NCBI RefSeq assembly: GCF_002014855.1
Contig: NZ_MUYV01000015.1
Span: 12,387 to 45,852 of the forward strand
Direction of reading: 5' to 3'
Origin: Moraxella porci DSM 25326
GTDB lineage: Bacteria; Pseudomonadota; Gammaproteobacteria; Pseudomonadales; Moraxellaceae
Length of the DNA: 33,466 nucleotides
A program made the position numbers and the translations under genes. Positions 8,507 to 17,279 of this stretch are shown here, one piece after another; the first letter of the stretch is position 1; every line of letters starts with the position of its first letter. The notes below the pieces were generated by a model. That model saw only the letters and a program-made list of their open reading frames with translations. It searched no databases and had not been told where the DNA came from.

Positions 8507-10111
8507 TCATGCTCCTTGTTGGTCGGTTGGGTTGATCAAGTGCACAGAATTATTTTCGCCATAATATTTGCCCGTGCCTAAGCTGGCAGGCCCAAGACGC
8601 ACATATTTGAGCATCAAATACACCTCAACGACCGCCAAAATGATATAAAACACCACAAAGCCGATCATCGAGAAGATGACATTATTCACATCAATATTCG
8701 ACACCGACAAATGCGTTGGCAACACACCATACACCGTCCATGGCTGACGGCCATATTCAGCAACGAACCAACCTGCCTCGATGGCGATCCATGGCGCAGG
8801 CAGCATCAGCAGGGCAAATTTTAGCAGCCATTTTTTCTGCATAAAATTGCCTTTTAGGGTGAAAAATAAGCACAAACTGTACAACACCAGCATCAGCATA
8901 CCCATGCCGACCATCACGCGAAACGACCAGAACATCGGCGTGACGCGCGGCACACTGTCATCGACAGCTTGTGACAGCATCTGCGGTGTCACATCTGCCA
9001 TATCATCGGTGTATTTTTTGAGTAATAAGCCAAAGCCCAGATCTTCTTTATGATCCTCAAAAATCTCAATCAGCGCTTGCGGATTCTCAACGCCATTTAG
9101 CTTATTTTCACGCATCAAATCCAGCGCACTGACCGCCGTCACGCCATTGATGATGCGATCAGCGTTCAATTTTTTGATATCATGAATGCCTAAAATCTCG
9201 GTATCCACAGAGCGCGTGCCGATCAGACCCATCACATAAGGCACATGCAGCGCCCAATCGTTCTTTTGTTCAGCTTCATTGATGCCAGCGATGATGTTAA
9301 ATCCTGCTGGTGCAGGCTCAGTCTCCCACATCGCCTCCATCGTGGCCAGTTTGGTTTGTTGGGCTTGACCGATCGAATAACCCGACTCATCACCAAGCAC
9401 GATGGCACTACAGATCGCTGCAAAACCAAAAGCCGCTGCCACATGAAAGCTGCGTTTGGCAAATTCAACATCACGCCCTTTTAGCAGATACCACGCTGAG
9501 ACACCCAGCACAAAAGATGCGCCTGTCACATAGCCTGCTGATACCGTGTGTACGAATTTGTTTTGGGCATCTGGATTTAGGAATATTTCAGCAAAACTGA
9601 CCATCTCCATGCGCATGGTTTCATAGTTAAATTCAGCACCGACAGGGTTTTGCATCCAACCATTGGCCACCAAAATCCACAAAGCAGATAGACTCGTGCC
9701 TAAGGCCATCAACAGCGTGGTGGCAAAGTGCTGCACCCGAGACATGCGATCCCAGCCAAAGAAAAACAGCCCCACCATCGTCGATTCTAAGAAAAATGCC
9801 ATCAAGCCCTCAATGGCCAGAGGTGCACCAAACACATCACCGACATAGTGCGAATAATACGCCCAGTTGGTGCCAAATTGAAACTCCATGGTGATGCCTG
9901 TGGTCACGCCCAACACGAAATTGATGCCAAAAAGCTTACCCCAAAATCGGGTCATGTCTTTCCAGATCTCTTTGCCTGTGGTGAGATAGACTGCTTCCAT
10001 GATGACCAATAGCCAAGTCATGCCAAGCGTCAAAGGCACAAATAAGAAGTGAAATAATGCAGTTAAGGCAAACTGCAGCCGCGAGATATCGACCAGATGC
10101 TCGGTAATCAT
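8507..10111 (-). CDS. cydA: Cytochrome bd ubiquinol oxidase subunit I
   Basis: CydA holds the three haems and the quinol site of cytochrome bd. In the 534-residue product the haem ligands are visible as H21, H188 and M400 (within FWSFRVM). The paired membrane glutamates are E101 and E109, the quinol-contact residues K254 and E259 (TKLATME), and the signature GRQPW lies near residue 460. The Q-loop between about 254 and 390 is of the long (E. coli-like) type. The start at 10111 is chosen because AAAGGGG lies 6 nt upstream and the protein then begins [14 protein letters not shown]; the frame is open 13 codons further. It is the first gene of cydABX. Transcription may respond to oxygen, but no clear FNR-type site was found. 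Confidence 0.96.
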   Translation of the reverse strand: MITEHLVDISRLQFALTALFHFLFVPLTLGMTWLLVIMEAVYLTTGKEIWKDMTRFWGKLFGINFVLGVTTGITMEFQFGTNWAYYSHYVGDVFGAPLAIEGLMAFFLESTMVGLFFFGWDRMSRVQHFATTLLMALGTSLSALWILVANGWMQNPVGAEFNYETMRMEMVSFAEIFLNPDAQNKFVHTVSAGYVTGASFVLGVSAWYLLKGRDVEFAKRSFHVAAAFGFAAICSAIVLGDESGYSIGQAQQTKLATMEAMWETEPAPAGFNIIAGINEAEQKNDWALHVPYVMGLIGTRSVDTEILGIHDIKKLNADRIINGVTAVSALDLMRENKLNGVENPQALIEIFEDHKEDLGFGLLLKKYTDDMADVTPQMLSQAVDDSVPRVTPMFWSFRVMVGMGMLMLVLYSLCLFFTLKGNFMQKKWLLKFALLMLPAPWIAIEAGWFVAEYGRQPWTVYGVLPTHLSVSNIDVNNVIFSMIGFVVFYIILAVVEVYLMLKYVRLGPASLGTGKYYGENNSVHLINPTDQQGA

Positions 10112-10224
10112 ACCAAACCCCTTTAGCGTGACAAGCCGCCGATGCTCCATATCCGCATGGCTATATCAAATAAGATGAGTCTTAAAGCTGGTCACCGCTC
10201 CTTAGCCTGACCAAGATTTTCCCC

Positions 10225-10230
10225 ATTATA
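10225..10230 (-). promoter_or_regulatory. Possible -10 box for cydABX
   Basis: A consensus TATAAT on the minus strand lies about 115 nt upstream of the cydA start. There is no good -35 at 17 nt and no TG extension (GGT precedes it), so an activator may be needed. Confidence 0.35.
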
Positions 10231-10330
10231 ACCAAAAACAGGGGTGAATACTACCGATGTTTTGATGACCATTGGGTTGATTTTTTGGCGTATAAATCCT
10301 CATTAAGCGCAGCACAAATCCGCCTAAGCC

Positions 10331-10360
10331 AAAAAAAACGCCAAGCAGCTGCTCGGCGTT
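10331..10360 (-). terminator. Rho-independent terminator after the NSS transporter pair
   Basis: AACGCC and GGCGTT form the base of a stem that continues, after one mismatch, with AGC/GCT around the centre AGCT. On the minus strand it is followed by an unbroken T run. It lies 24 nt after the small-subunit stop codon. Confidence 0.9.
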
Positions 10361-10384
10361 TTGAGTTGGATCCAAATCCTTCGA

Positions 10385-10513
10385 TTAATGATCCGCTGGC
10401 ACTTTATCCATATCAATGTCAGGATTTTTGATCAAGTGAATCGATGACAAGATCAACCCGCCCCAGATCGCAATCATCGCGATCACCATGACGATCAAAG
10501 CTGTCGTACCCAT
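10385..10513 (-). CDS. MetS-like small subunit of an NSS amino-acid importer
   Basis: This is a 42-residue membrane peptide too short for most gene finders. It starts MGTTALIVMVIAM, contains one hydrophobic helix (about residues 4-23) and ends in a polar tail with KNPDIDMDKVP. The small partner subunits of methionine/alanine NSS importers (MetS of MetPS) have this size and form, and lie directly after the large subunit, as here. AAGGAG lies 5 nt before the ATG and overlaps the stop codon of the transporter gene, with a gap of only 9 nt, so the two are co-transcribed and probably translationally coupled. The role is inferred from position and family resemblance. Confidence 0.85.
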   Translation of the reverse strand: MGTTALIVMVIAMIAIWGGLILSSIHLIKNPDIDMDKVPADH

Positions 10514-10522
10514 AATAACTCC

Positions 10523-12010
10523 TTATTCTTCGTGAGAGTGATGGCCTTTAATTCTTGGTAGTACCAAAGCGACGATCGCACAGATGATCACCACACCCCA
10601 GCCATAAGTCAATAGCACATCCGATGGATAACCACCGTAGCCTTCTTTGAATAGCGACTGAAGCGACAGTGCCAAAGTCACGATCAACACCAGTGGCGTC
10701 ACCACAGTCAGCATAAATGACCATACAAAACCGACCTTGATGCTAGAAATGCCATTGATGTGATTGATCAAGGTTGGTAGCTTATTGCGGTTGAACCAAG
10801 TTACCCAGATGATCGACAAGATCGCGCCAAGTACGATACCGATGTTATTGGCAAAGTTATCGACGATATCGACGAAAGTGATGGCATTTTTGGTGCCGAA
10901 CATCGCAATCGAGATGATCGCAGAGCCTAGGCCGACAATGGTGACTGATTTGTTTTTTGACCAGCCGAATTTATCCTGCACTGCTGAGATTGGTACTTGT
11001 AGGATAGATACCATCGAGGTGATACCTGCCACGGTCAATGAGGCAAAGAACAAGATACCGACGATGTGACCAGCATCGCCCATTGTTGAGATGATTTTTG
11101 GGAATGCGATAAAGGCAAGACCGATGCCGCCTTTGACCACTTCCGCCACTGGCACGCCTGATGCTTGTGCCATAAAGCCAAGCACAGAGAAGATACCGAT
11201 ACCCGCCAATAGCTCAAATGATGAGTTGGCAAAACCGACCACCAAACCTGAGCCTGTCAAGTTGGCATTGCGGTTCAGATAAGACGCATAGGTCACCATG
11301 ATACCAAAGCCGATCGACATTGAGAAGAAGACATGGCCATACGCAGCTAGCCAGACTTTTGGATCGGCCATCTTTTCCCAGTTTGGATTAAAGAAAGTAT
11401 CCAAACCCACAGTCGCACCTGGCAAAGTCACCGCACGAGCCACCAAAATCGCGAACATCACCACCAGTAGCGGGATGAAGATTTTGTTTGATAGCTCAAC
11501 GCCTTTTTTAATGCCGCCATACATGATCAGCAGCACGATCGCCCAAACCACAACAAGGCCGATCAACAGCTCTGATGAGTAGCTCAACGTCATCTCGCTG
11601 GCGTTTTGAAGGTAGGTGTTAAAGAAAAACCCTTCGGTGTCCTCACCCCACTTTTGACCAAAGGCAAACAGCGTATAGCTACCCGCCCAGCTCAGTACCG
11701 ATGCATAATAAATACCGATGATGGTACACACCGCCACCTGCCACCAACCGATGCCTTCGGCTGATTTGACCATACGACGGTATGCTGTCGGCGGCGCACC
11801 TTTGTACTTTTGACCGACGACATAATCCAAAAACAGCAATGGAAAACCTGCGGTTGCCAAAGCAATCAAATACGGAATAAAAAATGCGCCGCCGCCATTT
11901 TCATAAGAAACATACGGAAAACGCCAAATATTACCCAAACCGACAGCAGATCCGACCGCTGCCAAAATAAAGCCAGAGCGTGCTGACCAACTTTCTCGTT
12001 GTGCCGACAT
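10523..12010 (-). CDS. Sodium-dependent amino-acid transporter, NSS family (MetP-like)
   Basis: This 495-residue inner-membrane transporter belongs to the neurotransmitter:sodium symporter family. The N-terminus carries the family hallmark: WSARSGFILAAVGSAVGLGN, then IWRFPYVSYENGGGAF (about residues 8-43). These lie in the unwound helix that binds Na+ and substrate. About eleven or twelve hydrophobic segments follow, and the short cytoplasmic tail ends KGHHSHEE. GGAGAG lies 5 nt upstream of ATG 12010. Pairing with a MetS-like small subunit points to import of methionine or alanine rather than tryptophan or tyrosine. The substrate is inference. It forms a two-gene operon ended by a strong terminator. 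Confidence 0.92.
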   Translation of the reverse strand: MSAQRESWSARSGFILAAVGSAVGLGNIWRFPYVSYENGGGAFFIPYLIALATAGFPLLFLDYVVGQKYKGAPPTAYRRMVKSAEGIGWWQVAVCTIIGIYYASVLSWAGSYTLFAFGQKWGEDTEGFFFNTYLQNASEMTLSYSSELLIGLVVVWAIVLLIMYGGIKKGVELSNKIFIPLLVVMFAILVARAVTLPGATVGLDTFFNPNWEKMADPKVWLAAYGHVFFSMSIGFGIMVTYASYLNRNANLTGSGLVVGFANSSFELLAGIGIFSVLGFMAQASGVPVAEVVKGGIGLAFIAFPKIISTMGDAGHIVGILFFASLTVAGITSMVSILQVPISAVQDKFGWSKNKSVTIVGLGSAIISIAMFGTKNAITFVDIVDNFANNIGIVLGAILSIIWVTWFNRNKLPTLINHINGISSIKVGFVWSFMLTVVTPLVLIVTLALSLQSLFKEGYGGYPSDVLLTYGWGVVIICAIVALVLPRIKGHHSHEE

Positions 12011-12129
12011 CTTTGCTCTCCAATCCTATCGCCATGCCAAGCACGGCTAATCCTGCTTTGCGAAACTTATGCCGTCATTGATGATGATCATTTCATCAAC
12101 TGCAATCAGCATAAATCCGCACCCAAATA

Positions 12130-12135
12130 ATTATA
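12130..12135 (-). promoter_or_regulatory. Possible -10 box for the NSS transporter operon
   Basis: A consensus TATAAT on the minus strand lies 120 nt upstream of the transporter start. No good -35 stands at the right distance. A second candidate region (TTGACA near 12215 with TATACT about 22 nt on) has poor spacing. Nothing else is seen in 12011-12246. Confidence 0.3.
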
Positions 12136-12246
12136 GTGTTTTGGCCACGATCAACCACGCATCAGCTTGCAGTTAATCATAAGTCACAAAACGACCAGTA
12201 TAGTTTGTATGAATCACGAAAAAATGTCAAACAAATAATATAATCA

Positions 12247-12281
12247 AAAGAAAAAAACCTGCAACAAATCGTTACAGGTTT
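12247..12281 (-). terminator. Rho-independent terminator at the end of the pyrH-lpxA cluster
   Basis: On the minus strand AAACCTGTAAC pairs with GTTGCAGGTTT (11 bp, one G-U) around a 5-nt loop, followed by TTTTCTTTT. It begins about 20 nt after the lpxA stop codon and separates the cluster from the transporter operon. Confidence 0.9.
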
Positions 12282-12301
12282 CAGAACACGCTTAAGTCAA
12301 A

Positions 12302-13075
12302 TTAACGCACCAATCCGCGTTGGCTGCTATTGATCGAATCGATCAATAGCTGCACTTTGGGTTCTTTTTCGACCAATGCAGACAGCTGTTCAAGCGCTTC
12401 ATCGCGCAAAAGCCCCGAACGAAATACCACACGATAGGCCTCATCGATGGCTTTGATGGTATCAGCCGACCAGCCTTTGCGGCGCATGCCCTCTTTATTG
12501 ATGCCATGTGCTTTGGCAGGATTGCCCGAGACAGTGACAAATGCCGCCACATCTTTGACAATCAGACTGGCACCACCGATCATACTATAATCATCGATGC
12601 GACAAAATTGATGCACACCCGACTGACCACCGATGATGACATAATCGCCAATGTGTGCATGCCCTGCCACGCCGACATTATTGGCTAGGACATTATGATC
12701 ACCAACGATGCAATCGTGTGCGATGTGAACATTGACCATCAACAGATTATGGCTGCCGATTTTGGTCAAGCCTTGATCCTGTGCTGTGCCGCGATGGATG
12801 GTGCAAGCTTCACGGATGCGATTATGATCGCCAACCTCTAAAAATGTCTCTTCGCCATCATACTTCAGATCCTGTGGATTTTCGCCGATGCTGGCAAATT
12901 GATAGATGTCATTATACGCACCGATGGTGGTATTCTCGCCGATGATGACATGGCGACGCAGCAGGGTGTTGGCACCGATTTTGGCGTTTTTGCCGATGAT
13001 GCAATACGGCCCGATCGAAGCCGTTGGGTCAATCTCGGCACTCGGGTCAATGATGGCGGTAGGATGAATGGTCAT
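12302..13075 (-). CDS. lpxA: Acyl-ACP--UDP-N-acetylglucosamine O-acyltransferase
   Basis: LpxA catalyses the first step of lipid A synthesis, moving a 3-hydroxyacyl chain from ACP to UDP-GlcNAc in the cytoplasm. The 257-residue protein is a run of hexapeptide repeats forming a left-handed beta-helix (about 1-180) with a helical C-terminus. The catalytic histidine is H120 (HIAHDC), and H155 lies in GVHQFC. The position equivalent to the E. coli chain-length ruler G173 is G168, so the acyl pocket is not shortened there as in Pseudomonas. AAGGGG lies 5 nt before the ATG. It is the last gene of the cluster, 44 nt after fabZ, and a terminator follows. lpxB, often next, is absent. Confidence 0.96.
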   Translation of the reverse strand: MTIHPTAIIDPSAEIDPTASIGPYCIIGKNAKIGANTLLRRHVIIGENTTIGAYNDIYQFASIGENPQDLKYDGEETFLEVGDHNRIREACTIHRGTAQDQGLTKIGSHNLLMVNVHIAHDCIVGDHNVLANNVGVAGHAHIGDYVIIGGQSGVHQFCRIDDYSMIGGASLIVKDVAAFVTVSGNPAKAHGINKEGMRRKGWSADTIKAIDEAYRVVFRSGLLRDEALEQLSALVEKEPKVQLLIDSINSSQRGLVR

Positions 13076-13119
13076 GGTTGCCCCTTATGGATGAATGCAA
13101 AAATGAGAACCGTCAAGCA

Positions 13120-13635
13120 TCACACTTTTTGGCGAGCGATCATGATCTCAGCACTGCACGCCAGAGCGCCATCGACATGCGCGGTGCATTCAAATTTATA
13201 AATATCTCTTTTGTTCATGATGGCTTTTGAGCGAATTACCAGCTGATCGCCTGGCGTGACCAGTTTTTTAAAGCGCACCTTATCCACGCCTGCGAACAGA
13301 TACAGATAGCCATCTTCTGAAGTTTGGCCTGCGCTGATAAACCCCAAAATCCCTGACAGCTGCGCCATCGCCTCGACCATCAACACGCCTGGCATGATTG
13401 GATTGTCAGGAAAATGGCCATTAAACAGCTCTTCGTTAATGCTGATGTTTTTATAGCCTGTAATCCACTCATCAGGACGGCAAGCAGTGACTCGATCGAT
13501 CAGCATAAATGGATAGCGATGCGGCAGATAATGCTTAATCTGATCATAGCGAAGTGGCAGAGTCACACCGCGTTCAGCCAGCATCGCCAGATCAGCTTCG
13601 CTCAGTAATTCATAATCAATATTTGATACTGACAT
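13120..13635 (-). CDS. fabZ: 3-hydroxyacyl-ACP dehydratase
   Basis: FabZ dehydrates 3-hydroxyacyl-ACP in type II fatty-acid synthesis and competes with LpxA and LpxD for the same hydroxyacyl pool, which explains its place between them. The 171-residue protein has the hot-dog fold signatures [11 protein letters not shown] (about 39-49) and [20 protein letters not shown], with catalytic H74 and E88. It carries about 20 more N-terminal residues than the E. coli enzyme. The start at 13635 has AAGGA 6 nt upstream; the ATG at 13641 is two codons up but abuts that sequence. It follows lpxD after 17 nt. Confidence 0.96.
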   Translation of the reverse strand: MSVSNIDYELLSEADLAMLAERGVTLPLRYDQIKHYLPHRYPFMLIDRVTACRPDEWITGYKNISINEELFNGHFPDNPIMPGVLMVEAMAQLSGILGFISAGQTSEDGYLYLFAGVDKVRFKKLVTPGDQLVIRSKAIMNKRDIYKFECTAHVDGALACSAEIMIARQKV

Positions 13636-13652
13636 AATCATTCCTTAAAATA

Positions 13653-14666
13653 TTACTTCTCGCCCATTTGGCGGAATTTGACCGCTGCACGGCGCCATTT
13701 TAGTGATGGCATGGCGGCAGTGCCCGATGAATAAGTGCCGGCCTCATGGATGTCACTGATCACCATCGTCATTCCGGTCAGTGTGACGCCATCAGTGATG
13801 GTCAGATGCCCACTAATGCCGACCGCACCGCCGATGATACAGTTTTTGCCGATTTTGGTGCTGCCTGCGATACCGACTTTGGCGGCGATGGCAGTGCCTG
13901 CACCGATACGCACATTATGCGCGATCTGCACCAAATTATCGATGATGACATGATCCTCAATGACAGTGTCATCGACAGCACCGCGATCGATGCAAGTATG
14001 ACTGCCGATACGAACATGATTGCCGATACGCACCCGACCCAGCTGTGCGATGCGCTGCCACTGCATCTGTCCATCGCTAAATGCAGGCGCAAAACCAAAT
14101 CCCTCAGAGCCGATATTAGCATGGCTATGGATGCGTACATGATCACCGATGATGCATCCATGATGGATGACGGCACAGGCATCGATGTGACACTCCGCAC
14201 CGATACTCACATCCTCACCGATAACCACACCCTCGCCGATCGTCGTGCCTGTACCGATCGTCGCACCTTTTTTGATGATGGCATTGGCCGCGATGCTGAC
14301 ATCCGATGGGACGACGGCCGAGTCATCGATCTGCGCAGTGTGATGGATGCCTGCACTGATCGATAGAGCAAATAGGCCGCTGATGCTGGCATAAGCCAAA
14401 TACGCATCTTTGACGATCACATAGGCAGCATCAGGATTGATCTGCTTGGCTTTATCGACATACTGTTCAGAAATCAGTATCAAGCCTGCTTGCGTGCTTG
14501 CCAATTCATTTAGGTATTTTGGCTGTGCCAAAAACGCCACTTGTGCAGCATTGGCAGTTGTAAGGCTTGCCACACCCTCGATTTGGCGGCTGCCATCATG
14601 TTCAGAGCGATTTGATACGCCCTGACGCTCTTCGATGGCTTTGAAAATCTGATCGATGCTGATCAT
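13653..14666 (-). CDS. lpxD: UDP-3-O-acylglucosamine N-acyltransferase
   Basis: LpxD adds the second 3-hydroxyacyl chain, at the amine of the glucosamine, in lipid A synthesis. The 337-residue protein has an N-terminal uridine-binding domain (about 1-105), a long hexapeptide-repeat beta-helix (about 105-300) and a helical C-terminal tail that contacts ACP. The catalytic histidine is H250 in QIAHNVRIG. Its ATG shares one base with the bamA stop codon (TGATG), so it is probably translated by coupling, with no clear Shine-Dalgarno of its own. The skp/ompH gene usually found between bamA and lpxD is missing. The repeat pattern creates a long open frame on the other strand that is not a gene. Confidence 0.96.
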   Translation of the reverse strand: MISIDQIFKAIEERQGVSNRSEHDGSRQIEGVASLTTANAAQVAFLAQPKYLNELASTQAGLILISEQYVDKAKQINPDAAYVIVKDAYLAYASISGLFALSISAGIHHTAQIDDSAVVPSDVSIAANAIIKKGATIGTGTTIGEGVVIGEDVSIGAECHIDACAVIHHGCIIGDHVRIHSHANIGSEGFGFAPAFSDGQMQWQRIAQLGRVRIGNHVRIGSHTCIDRGAVDDTVIEDHVIIDNLVQIAHNVRIGAGTAIAAKVGIAGSTKIGKNCIIGGAVGISGHLTITDGVTLTGMTMVISDIHEAGTYSSGTAAMPSLKWRRAAVKFRQMGEK

Positions 14667-17089
14667 CAGAATATGCTACCGATTTGGAACTGGACTTTAT
14701 CGGTTTCATCCGTGTCTTTGCTATTGATCGGCTTGGCATAGCTGATGGACAGTGGGCCAATCGGTGTGTACCAAGTCGCACCAACACCAGCACTGTAGCG
14801 GAACTCTTTATCTTGCTCAAGCAGCGGATAACTGGTGGCGGTGGCAGCCGAATCGCCGTATTGGGTCAGGTCGATCGTCTCTTTATCCATGCCTGTTGTG
14901 TCAAACACTTGACCGCCCTCGACAAAGATCACAGGCCGCACTTGATCCACCCAATCACCTTTAAATGGCAATGGCAAAATCAGCTCCGCGCCAAAAGTTG
15001 CCAAAGCATTACCACCAACAACTTCACCTCGTGTATAGCGATCACCACTTCTGGCTGCAATATATGCCTGTGAACGCGGACCTAGACTTGAAGCATCATA
15101 ACCACGCACCGAGCCATAGCCGCCGGCGTAGAAGTTTTCATAAAACGGCAAATTATTGCCATAGCCTAAGCGTGTATAGCCGCGCAGTACCGAATCTTTG
15201 ATGAATGGTCTGTAGATATTGCCCTGATAGACGGCTTTTTGGAAAGTTTTATCGCCAAAACCTAAGGTCAAATCAACATTATGACTCATACCACTGGTTG
15301 GGAATACAGGGCGATCTAGGCTAGAATAGCTCCAGCCCAAGATGGCGTTATAGGTGGTATAGTCGTTTTTAAAATCAGGGATGCCATTGCCATCGACAGA
15401 TACTTCACCGCCATCGTCCATGATCTGCTTAACATTGCTGATGCCCATATAGCGGCCGCCGCGCACCGTGGTGTTATCGATATTAATACCAGCACTTAGT
15501 CGCTGATTTTCATCAATCGGATAGCCATAGCTTAAGGAAGCACCGTACGAGTCAAGTACATAGTTACTGATGTTCTTATCATCGTATTTGGTTTTTCGGT
15601 AGTAGCCATTGATGCTTTGAGAGACGCCATTGACCGTGAAATACGGGTCGGTCATACCAAGGCTATACACCTCACGGGTCTCAGAGCGAGAAAACGCGGC
15701 ATTGACGCGGTTACCCGTACCCATAAAGTTATTTTGAGAGACATCAAATTGGAAAGTCACACCACCGCTTTGAGAATAGCCTGCTGCGATGGTCGATGAG
15801 CCTGATGGCTGCTCTTCGACGGTGAAGTTAACATCGATCTGATCTGGTGAATTTGGCACAGGGCGCGTATCGACGGTAACATTCTTAAAAAAGCCTGTGC
15901 GCATCAGACGCGCGCGTGACAGCTGGATTTTTTGGTTCGATGCCAATGCACCCTCTAGCTGACGCATCTCGCGACGCAGCACTTCATCTTGGGTCTTAAA
16001 ATTGCCCGTGAAATTGATGCGGCGAACATACACAGGGCGCACAGGGTCGATATAATAATCGACATTCACCGTACGAGAGGCGTCATCGATGCGCGTGACA
16101 GGTCGAATTTGGGCATAATAATAGCCATCATCACCAAACTTGGTGCTGATGTCTGCCGTGGTCTGGTCAAGCTTGGCCTGTGAATAGCCATCGCCTGCCT
16201 GAAAGCCCAATAGCTGATTTAGCTGATCTTCTGGATAAGTCAAATCGCCCATGAATCTGGCTTGGCCAAAACGATACTGCTCGCCCTCATCCACTGAGAT
16301 CTCGACGAATACTTTATTTTTTTCTTCATCGATATTGAGCTTGGCATCTTTGACCTCAAAACGCACAAAGCCTTCGTTCAGATATTTGGCACGCAGACTC
16401 TCAAGACTTGCCGCCAGCTTTTCTTGGCTATAGCGATCGGCCTTGGACAGCGGATTGATTTTGTTATCTTTAATCGCCATTTCATCAATCAGATCACGAT
16501 CGCTAAAATGCTGATTACCGATGATATTAATGTCCACCACGCGCGCAGCTTTGCCCTCAGCAAAAGTCATGTCAAGCTTAACGCGGTTGCCATCAAGTTC
16601 AGTTTGTTTAATGGTGATCTCAGTATTGTAGTAGCCTTGCATCATATACTGATTCGATAGCTCCGACTCGATCATCTGCACGGTCGCTTGTTTGAGCGGC
16701 TGACCGACGGCCAAACCTGCGTTACGCAGACCCTCTTCTAATGCATCTTTTGGGATCAGTCGATTGCCCTCAAAGTTAATTTCAGCGATCAGTGGGCGTT
16801 CGGTGACTTGATAGACAATGCGACCATCTTGGGCATATACTTGCACATCTGAAAAGTGACCTGTGGCATACAATGCCGACACACCCTCAGCCAGCTGTGC
16901 ATCACTCACCACTTGACCTAAGCGAAACGGCAAAACTGTCTGCAAGCTGTCGATGGTAATGCGCTGCAAGCCACTGATGGCAATGTCATTGGCCACCACA
17001 TCAGCAGCATGCACTTGAGTTGCCATCATCATCGTCACTGCCAAGGCCACAGCGCTCGGTCTAAAACCTTTGAAATATGAATTACGCAT
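14666..17089 (-). CDS. bamA: Outer-membrane protein assembly factor BamA
   Basis: BamA is the core of the machine that folds beta-barrel proteins into the outer membrane; it would also serve the autotransporter and the TolC-like channel in this window. The 807-residue precursor has a signal peptide ending near TQVHA (residue 28), five POTRA domains (about 30-430) and a 16-strand barrel. The conserved loop-6 motif is present as VRGYDASSLGP, and the protein ends in QIGSIF with a terminal phenylalanine. The start at ATG 17089 is preceded by GGA at 7 nt; a TTG at 17101 is the alternative. The gap to rseP is 182 nt, AT-rich, and may hold an internal promoter. It overlaps lpxD by one base. Confidence 0.97.
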   Translation of the reverse strand: MRNSYFKGFRPSAVALAVTMMMATQVHAADVVANDIAISGLQRITIDSLQTVLPFRLGQVVSDAQLAEGVSALYATGHFSDVQVYAQDGRIVYQVTERPLIAEINFEGNRLIPKDALEEGLRNAGLAVGQPLKQATVQMIESELSNQYMMQGYYNTEITIKQTELDGNRVKLDMTFAEGKAARVVDINIIGNQHFSDRDLIDEMAIKDNKINPLSKADRYSQEKLAASLESLRAKYLNEGFVRFEVKDAKLNIDEEKNKVFVEISVDEGEQYRFGQARFMGDLTYPEDQLNQLLGFQAGDGYSQAKLDQTTADISTKFGDDGYYYAQIRPVTRIDDASRTVNVDYYIDPVRPVYVRRINFTGNFKTQDEVLRREMRQLEGALASNQKIQLSRARLMRTGFFKNVTVDTRPVPNSPDQIDVNFTVEEQPSGSSTIAAGYSQSGGVTFQFDVSQNNFMGTGNRVNAAFSRSETREVYSLGMTDPYFTVNGVSQSINGYYRKTKYDDKNISNYVLDSYGASLSYGYPIDENQRLSAGINIDNTTVRGGRYMGISNVKQIMDDGGEVSVDGNGIPDFKNDYTTYNAILGWSYSSLDRPVFPTSGMSHNVDLTLGFGDKTFQKAVYQGNIYRPFIKDSVLRGYTRLGYGNNLPFYENFYAGGYGSVRGYDASSLGPRSQAYIAARSGDRYTRGEVVGGNALATFGAELILPLPFKGDWVDQVRPVIFVEGGQVFDTTGMDKETIDLTQYGDSAATATSYPLLEQDKEFRYSAGVGATWYTPIGPLSISYAKPINSKDTDETDKVQFQIGSIF

Positions 17090-17252
17090 AAGTCTATCCA
17101 AACTTAATTTTTAAGATTTTTAACATTGGCAGAAAATTTACATCAAAATTGTTGCAAAAATTTTCATAACCGATTTAATACCGTGTAAAGGTAAGCCAAA
17201 ATACCAAATTTGGCAAGCTTTTCCTGTCAAAAAAGGTGAATTTTTTTGTTAA

Positions 17253-17279
17253 TTGGCTGATATTGTGTCGCTCAGCCAA
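17253..17279 (-). other. Hairpin overlapping the rseP stop codon
   Basis: TTGGCTGA (17253-17260) and TCAGCCAA (17272-17279) are perfect 8-bp inverted repeats with an 11-nt loop, and one arm contains the rseP TGA. On the minus strand the hairpin is followed by an A-rich, not T-rich, sequence, so it is not a standard terminator. It may protect or process the mRNA. Confidence 0.5.

Noticed and set aside
10250..10275. FNR/ANR-like site upstream of cydA
   Set aside because: TTGATgaccATTGG matches only the left half and two bases of the right half of the TTGAT-N4-ATCAA consensus, too weak to call.
13746..14366. 206-codon open frame on the plus strand, opposite lpxD
   Set aside because: It is the shadow of the hexapeptide repeats of LpxD; its Asp/Thr/Met-rich low-complexity product has no ribosome site or recognisable domain.
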